Below, one piece after another: positions 6,683 to 16,683 of a stretch of 64,000 nt of DNA. Every line of letters begins with the position of its first letter. Position 1 is the first letter of the stretch. The notes under the pieces were generated by a model, which ran no database searches, was not told the DNA's origin, and saw only the letters and a list, made by a program, of their open reading frames with translations. The stretch comes from SAR202 cluster bacterium bin16 (lineage in GTDB: Bacteria > Chloroflexota > Dehalococcoidia > Lucifugimonadales > Australimonadaceae), in the NCBI GenBank assembly GCA_002238425.1, contig MPMJ01000013.1, positions 1 to 64,000 on the forward strand, written 5' to 3'. The position numbers and the translations under genes are program-made.

Positions 6683-8749
6683 ATGACTGTTGACCTTCAG
6701 AAAGTCCGAAATATCGGATTCATCGCCCACATCGACGCCGGCAAGACGACGGTTACCGAACGGGTGCTGTTCTTCACAGGCCGAACCTACAAGCTAGGCG
6801 AGGTGCACGAAGGCACGGCAGTGATGGACTGGATGGCCCAGGAGCGTGAGCGCGGCATCACGATCACATCTGCCGCAACGCGTGCCGAGTGGAAGGGCCA
6901 TCAGATCAATATCATCGACACGCCGGGTCACGTGGACTTTACGGCGGAAGTGGAGCGAAGCCTCCGTGTACTCGACGGAGGCGTTGTTGTGTTCGACGCG
7001 GTCGCGGGCGTGCAGCCGCAGTCCGAGACGGTCTGGCGTCAAGCCGACCGATACGGAGTGCCGCGCATCTGCTTCGTCAACAAGATGGACCGCATCGGCG
7101 CAGACTTCGAGAAGACGATGGACTCTATCCGGCACCGGCTCAAAGCGGTGCCGGTTCCTGTGCAGTACCCGATCGGCGCCGAGGACCAGTTCCACGGCGT
7201 CATCGACCTAGTGGAAGAGAAGGCCTGGTTCTTCGAGCGCGGCGGGGCGTCCGGCGAGTTACGCGAGGGCGAGATACCGTCCGAACTGCGTGAGGAAGCG
7301 GCGCAGATCCGCGAGGAGATGATCGAGCGGGTCGCGGAGAACGACGAGCACGTGCTCGAACAGTTCCTCTCCGGCGAGACGCCCTCCCCAGAAGAGATCA
7401 AGGCTGCTCTTCGCCGGGCGACGATAGCGAACCACGCGGTCCCGGTCGTGTGCGGCTCGGCGTTGCAGAGCCTGGGCGTGCAGCTGGTGCTGGACGCAGT
7501 GCTCGACTACCTGCCTTCGCCGCTGGACGTTCCGGCGGTGGTCGGGAAGGCACTCAACAGCGAGGACGAGGTCGAGCGCAAGGCGGACGCCTCCGAACCG
7601 TTCGCGGCGCTGGCGTTCAAGGTCGTGTCCGACCCCTACGTGGGGCGGCTCGTCTACTTCCGGGTGTACTCCGGTTCCATGAAGGCTGGCGCAAGCGTCT
7701 ACAACTCCATCAAGGGAGTGCGCGAGCGGATGGGGCGCATCATGTTCATGCATGCGAACCACCGTGAGGAGGCGGAGGGCATCTCTGTCGGCGAGATTGG
7801 CGCGGCGGTGGGTCTGAAGAACACGTTCACGGGCGAGACGATCTGCGACGAGAAACAGCCCGTCAGGCTGGAGTCGATCCGCTTCGCCGAGCCGGTGATC
7901 TCAGTTGCCATCGAACCAGCCACGCGAGCCGAGCAGGACAAGCTGACGGACTCGCTCATCAAGCTGTCGGAGGAGGACCCGACCTTCCGTGTCCGGTACG
8001 ACAAGGAGACCGGGCAGACGGTGATGTCCGGCATGGGCGAGTTGCACCTGGAGATACTGGTCGACCGCCTGAAGCGCGAGTTCCACGTGAACGCGGCGAT
8101 CGGGCGCCCGCAGGTGGCGTACCGCGAGGCGATCACCCGTGCGTCGAAGGCGCAGGGGCGTTTCGTGCGTCAGACCGGCGGTCGCGGCCAGTTCGGCGAC
8201 TGCGTGCTGGAGATCGAACCGGGCGAACCCGGTTCCGGCTACCGCTTCGAGAACCGGATCGTGGGAGGCGCGATCCCGCGGGAGTACATCCCGGCGGTGA
8301 ACAAGGGCGCCGAGGAGGCGCTGCTCACAGGCGTCATCGCGGGTTACCCGGTAATGGACGTGAAGGTGGCCGTTGTGGACGGCTCCTTCCACGCGGTGGA
8401 CTCATCCGAGATGGCGTTCAAGATCGCGGCGTCCATGGCTATGAAGGACGCGATGTCCAAGGCGGCGCCCGTGTTGCTGGAGCCGGTGATGGAACTGCAG
8501 GTCATAACGCCGGGTGAATACCTGGGCGAAGTGCTCGCAGACCTGAACAGCCGCAGGGGCAGGATCAAGTCGATGGAAGGACAGGGCGACACGCAGGTGC
8601 TCGAGGCTGACGCTCCGCTGGTGGAGATGTTCGGCTATGCGACCGACCTGCGGTCGGTGACGCAAGGCAGGGCGAACTACTCGATGGAGTTCGGACGGTA
8701 CGAGAAGGCTCCGGACTCCACCGTGCAGGCCGTGGCCCGCAGCGCATAG
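6683..8749 (+). CDS. fusA: Translation elongation factor G
   Basis: Ribosomal translocase GTPase of 688 aa. GTP-binding motifs are G1 AHIDAGKTT (15-23), switch I RGIT (57-60), G3 DTPGH (79-83) and G4 NKMD (133-136). Domains II to V follow, including the domain [12 protein letters not shown] segment. The start is the ATG at 6683, since the open frame runs back into rpsG but the family starts immediately before VRNIGFIAH. In most bacteria tuf follows fusA. Here rpsJ follows after 11 nt, so EF-Tu must be encoded elsewhere. Confidence 0.97.
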   Translation: MTVDLQKVRNIGFIAHIDAGKTTVTERVLFFTGRTYKLGEVHEGTAVMDWMAQERERGITITSAATRAEWKGHQINIIDTPGHVDFTAEVERSLRVLDGGVVVFDAVAGVQPQSETVWRQADRYGVPRICFVNKMDRIGADFEKTMDSIRHRLKAVPVPVQYPIGAEDQFHGVIDLVEEKAWFFERGGASGELREGEIPSELREEAAQIREEMIERVAENDEHVLEQFLSGETPSPEEIKAALRRATIANHAVPVVCGSALQSLGVQLVLDAVLDYLPSPLDVPAVVGKALNSEDEVERKADASEPFAALAFKVVSDPYVGRLVYFRVYSGSMKAGASVYNSIKGVRERMGRIMFMHANHREEAEGISVGEIGAAVGLKNTFTGETICDEKQPVRLESIRFAEPVISVAIEPATRAEQDKLTDSLIKLSEEDPTFRVRYDKETGQTVMSGMGELHLEILVDRLKREFHVNAAIGRPQVAYREAITRASKAQGRFVRQTGGRGQFGDCVLEIEPGEPGSGYRFENRIVGGAIPREYIPAVNKGAEEALLTGVIAGYPVMDVKVAVVDGSFHAVDSSEMAFKIAASMAMKDAMSKAAPVLLEPVMELQVITPGEYLGEVLADLNSRRGRIKSMEGQGDTQVLEADAPLVEMFGYATDLRSVTQGRANYSMEFGRYEKAPDSTVQAVARSA

Positions 8750-8760
8750 GAGAGTGGGAC

Positions 8761-9111
8761 GTGGTTGAACAGACAACACGAGTGCGAGGCGGCCAGGCGA
8801 CAACGCCTGGTCAGAAGGTCCGCATTGTCCTGCGGGCGTTCGATCACAAGCTGGTCGACCAGTCGTCGGGCCAGATCGTGGAGGCGGCGGAGCGGACTGG
8901 CGCGGCAGTGTCCGGCCCGGTTCCCCTGCCGACGCGCATCAAGCGGTTCTGCGTGATCCGATCGCCGCACATCGACAAGGACTCGCGCGAGCATTTCGAA
9001 CTGCGGACGCACAAGCGGCTCGTGGACATCCTGGACCCCAATCCCAAGACGATAGACGCACTGACCCGCCTGCAGATGCCTGCCGGCGTGGACATCTCCA
9101 TCAAGTTGTAG
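8761..9111 (+). CDS. rpsJ: 30S ribosomal protein S10
   Basis: A 116-aa protein with the S10 core [26 protein letters not shown] and a [15 protein letters not shown] ending. It is about 14 residues longer at the N-terminus than typical S10 (about 102 aa). The first codon is GTG at 8761 after GGAGAGTGGGAC. S10 binds 16S rRNA and, as NusE, also takes part in transcription antitermination. It starts the S10 gene set. Confidence 0.95.
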   Translation: MVEQTTRVRGGQATTPGQKVRIVLRAFDHKLVDQSSGQIVEAAERTGAAVSGPVPLPTRIKRFCVIRSPHIDKDSREHFELRTHKRLVDILDPNPKTIDALTRLQMPAGVDISIKL

Positions 9112-9118
9112 CGGAACG

Positions 9119-10192
9119 ATGATCGAAGGACTGATAGGCAAGAAGATAGGGATGACGCACCTCTTCGCATCAGAGGCGCGGGTCATCCCTGTCACCGTGC
9201 TCGAAGTCGGGCCGTGTGTCGTCACGCAGGTCCGCACCGAGGAGCGCGACGGGTACGAAGCCGTCCAAATCGGTTATGGCTCGGTGAAGCAGCTGACCAA
9301 ACCCGCAGCGGGGCACCTGGCAGCGTCGGGCGCCCGGGTACGGCACCTGCGTGAGTTCGGGGCGGACGACGTCTCCTCCTTCAAGGTTGGCCAGGAGCTA
9401 CGTGTCAATCAGTTCCAGGCCGACGATATCGTCGACGTGGTATCGACGACGAAGGGCCGCGGATTCCAGGGCGCCATGCGGCGTCACGGATTCGGCGGCG
9501 GGCAGAAGACGCACGGCCAGGGCGACCGCGGCCGGGCGGTCGGCTCCATCGGCGCGGGAACGTACCCGGGCCGCGTGCTGAAGGGCAAGAAGATGCCCGG
9601 GCACATGGGGAACAAACGCAAGACCGTACGCAAGCTCAAGGTTGTCGAGGTGGACGCCGAGCGCAACCTGCTGTTCGTACGGGGCGCCGTTCCCGGCGCA
9701 CGCAACACCACGGTGATGGTGCGCTACGCACACGGCATGCCCGTAGCGGAGCGCATCATTCCTGAGGAACCCGTTGTCGAGATCGAGGAAGAGGTGGCCG
9801 AGGAGGCGGTTGCGGAGGTTGCTGAACCGGTGCAAGAGGAGGCGGCTGAGGAACCTGCGACGGAGGCACCGGCTGCAGAAGCCGAGGAGACCACCGCAGA
9901 GGAACAGCCAGCCGAAGAGGCTGCCCCAGAAGAAGCTACAGCCGAGGCAGAAGAGACCTCCGCTGACGAACCTGAATCGGAGACCGAAGAGGCTCCTGCG
10001 GAGGAACCTGCAGCGGAAGAGCCGCAGGAAGAGCCTGTCGCAGAGGTAGAGGAACCCGCAGCCGAGGTCGATGAAGCGTCGGCAGTGGAAGCATCTTCCG
10101 ATGAGCCAGCGGCTGAGGCCGAAGAAGCACCTGCCGATGAACCTGAGGCCGAGGATGCCGAGCAATCCGACAAAGAGGAGGAGCGTTCCTGA
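9119..10192 (+). CDS. rplC: 50S ribosomal protein L3 with a long acidic C-terminal tail
   Basis: Residues 1 to about 210 are a normal L3, with the [10 protein letters not shown] start, [15 protein letters not shown], the [10 protein letters not shown] block and a VRGAVPG ending. L3 binds 23S rRNA near the peptidyl-transferase centre. After about residue 213 comes a 145-residue low-complexity extension of Ala, Glu, Pro, Val, Asp and Thr, with almost no Lys or Arg until the last few residues. The codons stay in frame and the following rplD overlaps the stop by 1 nt (TGATG), so the tail is part of the gene and not a frameshift. Typical L3 is about 205-215 aa. Confidence 0.93.
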   Translation: MIEGLIGKKIGMTHLFASEARVIPVTVLEVGPCVVTQVRTEERDGYEAVQIGYGSVKQLTKPAAGHLAASGARVRHLREFGADDVSSFKVGQELRVNQFQADDIVDVVSTTKGRGFQGAMRRHGFGGGQKTHGQGDRGRAVGSIGAGTYPGRVLKGKKMPGHMGNKRKTVRKLKVVEVDAERNLLFVRGAVPGARNTTVMVRYAHGMPVAERIIPEEPVVEIEEEVAEEAVAEVAEPVQEEAAEEPATEAPAAEAEETTAEEQPAEEAAPEEATAEAEETSADEPESETEEAPAEEPAAEEPQEEPVAEVEEPAAEVDEASAVEASSDEPAAEAEEAPADEPEAEDAEQSDKEEERS

Positions 10193-10845
10193 TGCAACTT
10201 CCTCTGTATGACCTGAACGCGAACGGCACGGACACGCTGGAAGTCAGCGACGTGGTGTTCGGCGCTCCGGAGAACCAAGAACTGCTCCACCAGGCGCTGG
10301 TGTACCACCGTGCGAACCAGCGGCGCGGCTCCAGCAACACCCTGACGCGCGGACAGGTGCACGGCACCGGCCGCAAGCCTTTCTCGCAGAAGGGCACTGG
10401 CCGAGCGCGGCAGGGCTCCTGGAAGTCTCCGCACCACCGCGGGGGCGGTGTTGCGTTCGGGCCGACCCCGCGATCGCACCGGCAGCGGATGCCGAAGCAG
10501 ATGCGGCGGCAGGCGATCCGGACCGCGCTGTCGGGCAAGGCGGCCGCAGAGCGGCTGTTCGTGGTCGACGGGCTGGACTCGATAGAGCAGAAGACGAAGG
10601 CGATGGCGGGAGTGTTGTCTGCCTTCGAGGTGAAGGGGTCAGCGCTCGTGGTGCTGGGAGCGGAATCGCAGACCGGAGTCGCGGTGCGGAACATCCCCCG
10701 CGTGAAGGCTATCCGCGCCGACCTCGTGAACGTGCTGGACCTGCTTCGTTACGATGCAGTGCTCATGAGCCCCGACGCGGCCAGGCGCACGGACGAGATG
10801 TGGTCGGACACCCGCCGGGTGCGAACGCAGGAGGCGGTGACCTGA
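10192..10845 (+). CDS. rplD: 50S ribosomal protein L4
   Basis: A 217-aa L4 (uL4) with the [12 protein letters not shown] start. The rRNA-binding loop is RGSSNTLTRGQVHGTGRKPFSQKGTGRARQGS (given here as landmarks RGSSNTLTR, GTGRKPFSQKGTGRAR), followed by HHRGGGVAFGP. L4 lines the exit tunnel and in E. coli also regulates the S10 operon. It shares 1 nt with rplC and 1 nt with rplW. Confidence 0.96.
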   Translation: MQLPLYDLNANGTDTLEVSDVVFGAPENQELLHQALVYHRANQRRGSSNTLTRGQVHGTGRKPFSQKGTGRARQGSWKSPHHRGGGVAFGPTPRSHRQRMPKQMRRQAIRTALSGKAAAERLFVVDGLDSIEQKTKAMAGVLSAFEVKGSALVVLGAESQTGVAVRNIPRVKAIRADLVNVLDLLRYDAVLMSPDAARRTDEMWSDTRRVRTQEAVT

Positions 10846-11132
10846 TGCATATCTTCCAGGTGCTGAAGCGTCCGCTGATCACGGAGAAGTCCACGCTGCT
10901 GCAGGAGCAGAACAAGTACGTCTTTGAAGTGATGCCGTCCGCGAACAAGATACAGGTGCGCGAGGCGGTGCAGCGGGCCTTCGAGGTCAAGGTTACGAAC
11001 GTGAACATGGTGCACACCGCGGGAGAGAACCGGCGCCTGCGCAACGGGCGGTGGCTCCGGACCCCAGGGACGAAGAAGGCGATCGTTACCGTCGCTCCGG
11101 GCGACACGATCCAGTTGTTCGAGGGAGCGTAG
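10845..11132 (+). CDS. rplW: 50S ribosomal protein L23
   Basis: A 95-aa tunnel-exit protein with [20 protein letters not shown] and a long internal loop followed by [16 protein letters not shown]23 docks trigger factor and SRP. The start is the ATG at 10845, which overlaps the rplD stop (TGATG). An upstream in-frame GTG would add an unrelated segment. Confidence 0.95.
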   Translation: MHIFQVLKRPLITEKSTLLQEQNKYVFEVMPSANKIQVREAVQRAFEVKVTNVNMVHTAGENRRLRNGRWLRTPGTKKAIVTVAPGDTIQLFEGA

Positions 11133-11134
11133 CG

Positions 11135-11965
11135 ATGCCGTTGAAGCGATTGAACCCCACCAGCCCCGGCGTTCGCGCCGCGGTGCGCCCGGACTTCTCG
11201 GAGCTGACGCGTCGGTCGTCGCACAAGCCGCTGACGAAGGGCCTCCACAAGAGCGGGGGCAGGAACGTCCGCGGCAAGATGACAGTGCGTCACCGCGGAG
11301 GCGGGGCGAAGCGGGCGTGGCGCGACATCGACTTCAAGCGCAACAAGCCAGGCGTCCCCAGCAAGGTGGAGTCCATCGAGTACGACCCGAACCGCTCCGC
11401 GCGCATCGCGCTGTTGCTGTACGCGGACGGGGCGCGGCGCTACATCCTCGCTCCGGGCGGGGTGAAGGTAGGCGATTCCCTGATGTCCGGTCCGGACGCA
11501 GAGATACGCGTGGGGAACGCGATGCCGCTGCGGAACATCCCGACCGGCACGATGGTGCACAACATCGAATTGCAGCCCGGCAAGGGTGGCCAGATGTGCC
11601 GGGGCGCCGGCACCGGCGCGCAGTTGCTCGCGCGGGACGAGGAGACAGCGCTACTGCGGCTGCCCTCAGGCCAGATCCGGCGCGTCCCGAGCACATGCCA
11701 GGCGACGATCGGCCAGGTGGGGAACGCGGAGCACAAGAACGCGTCGTTGGGCAAGGCGGGGCGGAACCGGCATCTCGGCAAGCGCCCGCACACACGCGGT
11801 ACGGCGATGAACCCGAGCGATCACCCGCACGGCGGCGGCGAAGGCCGCGCAGGTATCGGGATGACGCACCCGAAGACGCCGTGGGGCAAGCCCGCGCTGG
11901 GCCCCAAGACGCGCCGCCGCATACACACGGACGTGTTCATCGTCCGTGACAGGAGGAAGCGGTAA
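11135..11965 (+). CDS. rplB: 50S ribosomal protein L2
   Basis: A 276-aa L2 with [43 protein letters not shown] and the universal [13 protein letters not shown] region carrying the conserved His near the peptidyl-transferase centre, ending in FIVRDRRKR. The start is the ATG at 11135, 2 nt after rplW. L2 is needed for subunit association and peptidyl transfer. Confidence 0.97.
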   Translation: MPLKRLNPTSPGVRAAVRPDFSELTRRSSHKPLTKGLHKSGGRNVRGKMTVRHRGGGAKRAWRDIDFKRNKPGVPSKVESIEYDPNRSARIALLLYADGARRYILAPGGVKVGDSLMSGPDAEIRVGNAMPLRNIPTGTMVHNIELQPGKGGQMCRGAGTGAQLLARDEETALLRLPSGQIRRVPSTCQATIGQVGNAEHKNASLGKAGRNRHLGKRPHTRGTAMNPSDHPHGGGEGRAGIGMTHPKTPWGKPALGPKTRRRIHTDVFIVRDRRKR

Positions 11966-11968
11966 GCC

Positions 11969-12256
11969 ATGTCGCGCTCAGTGAAGAAGGGGCCGTACGT
12001 GCACCCGAAACTAGCGAAGAAGGTCACTCGCGCCCAGAACTCGGGCACGAAGGTGGTCATCACGACGTGGTCGCGCGCTTCGACCATCATGCCGGACATG
12101 CTTGGCATGACGATCGCGGTGCACGACGGGCGTCGGCACATCCCGGTGTTCATCACGGAGAACATGGTGGGACACAAGCTGGGCGAGTTCGCTCCGACCC
12201 GGACGTTCCGCGGCCATGTCTCCAAGTCAGAGCGTCAGTCTTCGGTGAGGCGGTAG
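11969..12256 (+). CDS. rpsS: 30S ribosomal protein S19
   Basis: A 95-aa S19 with [25 protein letters not shown] and [15 protein letters not shown], all diagnostic. It sits in the 30S head beside S13. The gene begins 3 nt after rplB and ends 3 nt before rplV. Confidence 0.97.
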   Translation: MSRSVKKGPYVHPKLAKKVTRAQNSGTKVVITTWSRASTIMPDMLGMTIAVHDGRRHIPVFITENMVGHKLGEFAPTRTFRGHVSKSERQSSVRR

Positions 12257-12259
12257 GCG

Positions 12260-12598
12260 ATGCCGGTTCGAGCAACAGGCAGGCAGGTTGGGATATCGCC
12301 CAAGCGGGTGCGCCCATTGCTGCGCGCGCTGCAGGGGCGGCCCGTTCAGGCCGCGCTCAACGAGTTGCGCTTCCAGCCCGGGCCTACGGCGGAGGAAGTG
12401 CTGTCGCTGTTGAAGTCGGCGGCGGCGAACGCTGAGAACAACGAGCAGATGGACCCGACGAGGTTGGTAGTGGTGTCTGCTTACGCGAACCAGGCGGTGA
12501 AGATACGCCGGTTCCGCGCACGGTCGCGGGGCCGCGTGAGCCGCATCGCCAGGCAGGCGAGCCACATCACGATCGTCGTGGACGAACAGGGAGACTGA
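12260..12598 (+). CDS. rplV: 50S ribosomal protein L22
   Basis: A 112-aa L22 with the [15 protein letters not shown] start, SAAANAENN and the terminal [11 protein letters not shown] followed by HITIVVDE. The beta-hairpin reaches the exit tunnel. It is placed between rpsS and rpsC as in the standard S10 operon. Confidence 0.96.
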   Translation: MPVRATGRQVGISPKRVRPLLRALQGRPVQAALNELRFQPGPTAEEVLSLLKSAAANAENNEQMDPTRLVVVSAYANQAVKIRRFRARSRGRVSRIARQASHITIVVDEQGD

Positions 12599-12602
12599 GC
12601 GC

Positions 12603-13496
12603 GTGGGACACAAAACACATCCCATCGGCTTCCGCCTTGGCGTGATCAAGGGCTGGCAGTCGCGCTGGTTCGCGGGTACCGGCAAGCAGTACTCCGAGCA
12701 GGTCGTGGAGGACTGGCGCATCCGCGAAGTCATCCGCAAGCAGTATGCGGAGGCGGGCATCTCGCGAGTCGAGATAGAGCGGAGCACGCAGGACATCACG
12801 ATCAACGTGCACACTGCGCGTCCGGGCATCGTCATCGGGCGGGGCGGACAGCGCGTGGACGAGCTTCGGAAGCTGGTGGAAGGCGCGGCAGGAGGGAAGC
12901 GAGTCCGGCTCAACGTGCTGGAGATACGCCAGCCGGAGCTGGACGCGTACCTCGTCGCTCGCAACGTGGCGGACCAGTTGGAGCGCCGCGTGATGTACCG
13001 CCGCGCGACGCGCCAGGCGGTGATGCGCTCTATGCAGGCCGGGGCTCGCGGGATCAAGGTGATGGTATCCGGACGCCTAGGCGGCGCAGAGATCGCCCGG
13101 CGCGAAAAGGTGATGGATGGCCGCGTGCCGCTGCACACGCTGCGCGCCGACATCGATTACGGGCTGGCCGAGGCGAGCACCACCATGGGCCGCATCGGCG
13201 TGAAGGTGTGGATATACCGGGGCGACGTGCTCAAGGAGCCCGAACGCGCCCAGCCCGCTGCGCCTGAGGTCCCGGCGGAGATCGTCGCTGCGGCCCAGGA
13301 GGCGCTCGCTGCGCAGGCATCGGGCACTGCAACCGCCGTTGCTGAAGCAGAGGCAACCCCGGCTGCCGTCGAAGAGAGCGAGCCGGTGGCGGTCGTGGAA
13401 GCGGTTGCGGAGGAGACTCCCGAGGCGGCTCCGGAAGGCGCCGTCGAAGACGCTGAGAACGAGGGAGAAGCAGATGCTTCAACCGAAGAGAACTAA
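12603..13496 (+). CDS. rpsC: 30S ribosomal protein S3 with acidic C-terminal tail
   Basis: Residues 1 to about 210 form S3: the [13 protein letters not shown] start (GTG at 12603), the KH domain loop IGRGGQRV (78-85), [14 protein letters not shown], and a [13 protein letters not shown] ending. S3 forms part of the mRNA entry channel. From about 216 to 297 there is an 82-residue Ala/Glu/Val/Pro-rich addition. The family commonly has some C-terminal variation, but this tail shares composition with those on L3, S17 and L13 in the same operon. The last 23 nt overlap rplP. Confidence 0.94.
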   Translation: MGHKTHPIGFRLGVIKGWQSRWFAGTGKQYSEQVVEDWRIREVIRKQYAEAGISRVEIERSTQDITINVHTARPGIVIGRGGQRVDELRKLVEGAAGGKRVRLNVLEIRQPELDAYLVARNVADQLERRVMYRRATRQAVMRSMQAGARGIKVMVSGRLGGAEIARREKVMDGRVPLHTLRADIDYGLAEASTTMGRIGVKVWIYRGDVLKEPERAQPAAPEVPAEIVAAAQEALAAQASGTATAVAEAEATPAAVEESEPVAVVEAVAEETPEAAPEGAVEDAENEGEADASTEEN

Positions 13497-13899
13497 ATAC
13501 CGGAAGCAGCACCGCGGCCGCATGCGCGGTATGGCGCTGCGAGGAAGTGCCGTGCGCTTCGGCGACTTCGGACTGAAGACGCTGGACGCGGGCTGGATAA
13601 CGGCGCGCCAGATCGAGGCAGGCCGTCGCGCCATCACGCGTCACCTCCGCCGTGGCGGGAAGGTGTGGATACGGGTGTTCCCGGCCAAGCCCATCACGCG
13701 CAAGCCCGCGGAGACGCGGCAGGGCGGCGGCAAGGGTCCGGTGGACGCCTGGGTCGCTCTGGTGAAGCCGGGGCGCGTGATGTACGAGGTCGGCGGAGTG
13801 CCTGCGGAACTGGCGAAGGAAGCGCTTGCCCGCGCGGCGCAGAAGATGCCGGTGCAAACAAGGATGGTAAGCAGGGAGGAACCGCTCGTTACCAGCTAG
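13474..13899 (+). CDS. rplP: 50S ribosomal protein L16
   Basis: A 141-aa L16 with [48 protein letters not shown] (shown partly) and [11 protein letters not shown]16 helps accommodate aminoacyl-tRNA in the A site. The ATG at 13474 lies inside the rpsC tail, 23 nt before its stop, with GAGGGAG 6 nt upstream of the start. The L16 signal sequence begins exactly there, so translation is probably coupled. Confidence 0.96.
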   Translation: MLQPKRTKYRKQHRGRMRGMALRGSAVRFGDFGLKTLDAGWITARQIEAGRRAITRHLRRGGKVWIRVFPAKPITRKPAETRQGGGKGPVDAWVALVKPGRVMYEVGGVPAELAKEALARAAQKMPVQTRMVSREEPLVTS

Positions 13900-13919
13900 C
13901 GGTGAGATTGAGATAGAGC

Positions 13920-14129
13920 ATGAGAGCCAAGATAGAAACGGTGCGAGCGCTGTCTAACGAACGCCTCAAAGAGGAAGAGTTCAACACGCGCCTGGAACTG
14001 ATGAACCTCCGATTCAAGGTGGCGACGCGTCAACTCTCGAGTCCGTCGGAGTTGCAGAGCGCGAAGCGCCGCCTTGCGCACATCCTGACCGTTGCACGGG
14101 AACGCGAACTCATGGGAGGCGCGCTATGA
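13920..14129 (+). CDS. rpmC: 50S ribosomal protein L29
   Basis: A 69-aa two-helix protein with [27 protein letters not shown] (landmarks ELMNLRFK and [17 protein letters not shown]), as in L29. It sits next to L23 at the tunnel exit. The stop overlaps rpsQ by 4 nt (ATGA). Confidence 0.93.
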   Translation: MRAKIETVRALSNERLKEEEFNTRLELMNLRFKVATRQLSSPSELQSAKRRLAHILTVARERELMGGAL

Positions 14130-14965
14130 ACGAACGAGCTGCCCTCCGCAAGAGCCGTGTTGGCCGCGTGGTCAGCGACGTGATGGACAAGACCGTGGTA
14201 GTGGTCGTGGAGCGCCGCGTGCGCCACCCCATCTACCACAAGTCCGTGCGGCACGTGAAGAAATTCAAGGCGCACGACGAGCGCAACGAGTTCAAAGTCG
14301 GGGACGTGGTCCGCCTGTTGGAGACGAGGCCCCTCTCCCGCACCAAGCGCTGGCGCGTCGCGGAGCTGCTGCATCGTGAAGAGATCGCCGAGGCGCAACA
14401 GGTTGAAGTGGCCGCGGAGGTCGAGGAGGAGTTGGAGGCGACAGCGGTTGACGATGTGGTTGCCGCAGCGGAAGTAGAGGAAACCGACGCTGGCGAAGAA
14501 GCTGCGGTCGCAGAGGCCGAGGAACCAGAGGCAGCAGCGGAGGCCGAAGACGAAGCCGTCGCTGCTGAGGTAGAGGAATCGCAAGAGGATCCTGCTGAGG
14601 AGACGCCGGAAGAGGCGGACGCTGAAGAAGAGGCTGCCGCTGCCGAGGTAGTGGAATCGCAAGAGGAACCTGCCGAGGAGCCGGAGGAAGAAGCGGAAGC
14701 AGAAGAAGAGGCAGCCGTTGCAGAGGTAGAGGAATCGGCTGAAGAGGCCGATGGGGAGGCGGTGGAAGAAACGGACGCAGATGACGCGGCTGTTGCTGAA
14801 GTCGAGGAGTCGGCTGAGGAAACCTCCGAAGAAGCGGTAGAAGAAGCTGAATCTGACGATGCTCCTGCGGTCGCTGAGGCCGATGAGCCAGCGGCAGATG
14901 CAGAAGAGCCGGAGGCCGCTGAAGAGGCGGCCGCTGACGAGGCGAACGAGGAGAAGACGTCGTGA
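14126..14965 (+). CDS. rpsQ: 30S ribosomal protein S17 with a very long acidic tail
   Basis: Residues 1 to about 88 are S17: [39 protein letters not shown] (shown as landmarks) and [16 protein letters not shown]17 binds 16S rRNA early in assembly and is normally 80-95 aa. Here a further 190 residues follow, nearly all Ala, Glu, Asp, Val, Pro and Ser, making the tail twice as long as the protein. The tail has internal repeats: [10 protein letters not shown] occurs twice and a VESQE-PAEE unit occurs twice. The frame is intact to the GTGA overlap with rplN. GC pattern and codon use resemble the neighbours, so foreign DNA is unlikely. Confidence 0.92.
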   Translation: MNERAALRKSRVGRVVSDVMDKTVVVVVERRVRHPIYHKSVRHVKKFKAHDERNEFKVGDVVRLLETRPLSRTKRWRVAELLHREEIAEAQQVEVAAEVEEELEATAVDDVVAAAEVEETDAGEEAAVAEAEEPEAAAEAEDEAVAAEVEESQEDPAEETPEEADAEEEAAAAEVVESQEEPAEEPEEEAEAEEEAAVAEVEESAEEADGEAVEETDADDAAVAEVEESAEETSEEAVEEAESDDAPAVAEADEPAADAEEPEAAEEAAADEANEEKTS

Positions 14966-15330
14966 TTCAGCCACAGACGCGCTTGAACGTCGCCGACAAC
15001 TCCGGCGCGAAAGAGATCATGTGCTTCAACATCCCAGGCGGGACGCGCAGGCGTTACGCCAGGGTGGGCGACATCATCGTGGCGTCGGTCAAGCACGCAC
15101 AACCGAACAGCGCCGTGAAGAAGGGCGAGGTGGTGCGCGCCGTGGTAGTGCGGACGAGCGCAGTGACCAAGCGCCCGGACGGCTCCACCATACGGTTCGA
15201 CGACAACGCGGCAGTCATCCTGGCGCAGTCGGAGATGCCGCGCGGAACGCGCATCTTCGGGCCCGTGGCCCGGGAGCTGCGCGAGCGCAACTTCATGCGG
15301 ATCGTTTCGCTTGCTCCGGAGGTGCTGTGA
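14962..15330 (+). CDS. rplN: 50S ribosomal protein L14
   Basis: A 122-aa L14 with [21 protein letters not shown] (landmark VADNSGAKE), the [10 protein letters not shown] strand, [10 protein letters not shown] and [23 protein letters not shown] at the end. L14 contacts 16S helix 14 at the intersubunit bridge. It starts with GTG, overlapping rpsQ by 4 nt, and shares 1 nt with rplX. Confidence 0.96.
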   Translation: MIQPQTRLNVADNSGAKEIMCFNIPGGTRRRYARVGDIIVASVKHAQPNSAVKKGEVVRAVVVRTSAVTKRPDGSTIRFDDNAAVILAQSEMPRGTRIFGPVARELRERNFMRIVSLAPEVL

Positions 15331-15650
15331 TGACGGCGCGGTTGCAGCGGGACGACGAGGTGATGGTGATAGCAGGCCGTGACAAGGGCAAGCGCGGCAA
15401 GATACAGCGCGTGTTGCCGGACAACGGGAAGGTGCTGGTTGACGGCGTGAATATCGTCAAGAAGCATCAGCGGGCAGGCGCGGGCGGCGCGCGGCAGGCG
15501 GGCATCATCGACAAGGAGATGCCGATCCACGCGTCGAAGCTCATGCCGGTCTGTCCGGCGTGCAACGAACCGACGCGCGTCGCTATCAGGGTGCTCGAAG
15601 ACGGCAGGAAGTCGCGCATGTGCAAGAAATGCGAGGGGATGTTCAGTTGA
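15330..15650 (+). CDS. rplX: 50S ribosomal protein L24
   Basis: A 106-aa L24 with a KOW motif: VMVIAGRDKGKRGKIQRVLPD (landmark GRDKGKRGKI), then VDGVNIVKKHQR and KLMPVCPACNEPTRV. The C-terminal part has a CPAC...CKKC zinc-ribbon-like set, as in many L24 proteins. The ATG at 15330 overlaps the rplN stop (TGATG). L24 initiates 50S assembly. Confidence 0.95.
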   Translation: MTARLQRDDEVMVIAGRDKGKRGKIQRVLPDNGKVLVDGVNIVKKHQRAGAGGARQAGIIDKEMPIHASKLMPVCPACNEPTRVAIRVLEDGRKSRMCKKCEGMFS

Positions 15651-16474
15651 CGACAGACGCTGAAAACAGCGCAGCGGAGCAGGAACCAACCGCAGCGGAA
15701 GAGAAGCCGAAGCGGGCCACCCGCACGCGCCGGAGCGCGAGCGGAGAGTCGGCGCCGCAGCCTCGTACGCGCCGGCGGACCGCTGCCGCGGCTGCCGAGG
15801 AAGCAGCGCCTGCTGCTGAGGTTGCTGTCGCTGAGCCGGCGACGGAAGCGCCCGCGACAGGGAAGACCACGCGGAGGCGTTCAACGCCGAAGCGGACGAA
15901 GCCGGTCGTCGAGCAGCGCCCGCTGCCCAGGCTCATGGGCCGCTATCGCGAGGAGATCCGCGCGCAGCTGATCAACGAGTTCGGCTACTCGAGCGCGATG
16001 CAGGCTCCGGAAGTGAAGAAGGTTGTGCTCAACGTCGGGCTTGGGGAAGGGCTGACGAATACCCGAGCCCTGGAGACGACGCCCGGACACGTGGCAGCGA
16101 TCACCGGCCAGAAGCCCGTTATCACGAAGGCTCGCAGGTCGGTTGCAGGTTTCAAGGTGCGAGAAGGGCAGTCCATCGGGGTGATGGTCACATTGCGCGG
16201 ACGGCGGATGTACGAATTCCTGGACCGGATGATCTCGACGGCGCTCCCGCGCATCAGGGACTTCCGCGGCGTGCCGCGGGACTCCTTCGACGGCCGGGGC
16301 AACTACGCACTGGGTTTCCGCGAGCAGATCGTGTTCCCTGAGATCGATTACGGGAGCGTGGACCGGGTGCGGGGGTTCCAGGTGGTTATCACGACGAGTG
16401 CGCGCACCGATGCGGAGGGTTTCCGTCTGCTTGAGCTGATGGGGATGCCGTTCGCACGGGTGCAGACGAACTAG
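15647..16474 (+). CDS. rplE: 50S ribosomal protein L5 with an N-terminal low-complexity extension
   Basis: The L5 domain occupies about residues 92-275 (YREEIRAQLINEFGY, VKKVVLNVGLGEG, RRMYEFLDRMISTALPRIRDFRG in parts, RGNYALGFREQIVFPEI). L5 binds 5S rRNA. No start codon gives a normal N-terminus. The best candidate is the TTG at 15647, which overlaps the rplX stop (TTGA) and has GAGGGG 8 nt upstream. That gives 275 aa with a 90-residue leader mixing acidic, Ala-rich and Arg/Thr-rich blocks. An internal ATG at 15935 would give a near-normal 179-aa protein, but it lacks a good ribosome-binding site and would leave an unexplained 285-nt open gap. Confidence 0.88.
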   Translation: MTTDAENSAAEQEPTAAEEKPKRATRTRRSASGESAPQPRTRRRTAAAAAEEAAPAAEVAVAEPATEAPATGKTTRRRSTPKRTKPVVEQRPLPRLMGRYREEIRAQLINEFGYSSAMQAPEVKKVVLNVGLGEGLTNTRALETTPGHVAAITGQKPVITKARRSVAGFKVREGQSIGVMVTLRGRRMYEFLDRMISTALPRIRDFRGVPRDSFDGRGNYALGFREQIVFPEIDYGSVDRVRGFQVVITTSARTDAEGFRLLELMGMPFARVQTN

Positions 16475-16487
16475 GAGGCGGAGGGAC

Positions 16488-16673
16488 TTGGCGAAGAAGA
16501 GCAAACTGGCGAAGTGGAAGCGGGAAGCCCCGTACAAGGTGCGGGCGATGAACCGGTGTAACCGGTGCGGCAGGCCGCGCGCGTACATCCGGTTCGCCGG
16601 CCTGTGCCGCGTCTGCTTCCGGCAGATGGCGCTCACGGGCCAGCTGCCCGGCATACGGAAGGCCAGTTGGTAA
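16488..16673 (+). CDS. rpsN: 30S ribosomal protein S14, zinc-binding short form (type Z)
   Basis: A 61-aa S14 with CNRC and CRVC pairs forming the zinc site, plus RCGRPRAYIRFAGLCR and a GIRKASW ending. The short C+ form is typical of Gram-positives, Chloroflexota and thermophiles. The start is TTG at 16488 with AGGAGGCGGAGGG upstream. The protein begins AKKSKLAKW as expected. Confidence 0.95.
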   Translation: MAKKSKLAKWKREAPYKVRAMNRCNRCGRPRAYIRFAGLCRVCFRQMALTGQLPGIRKASW

Positions 16674-16683
16674 GAGGCGCGCT

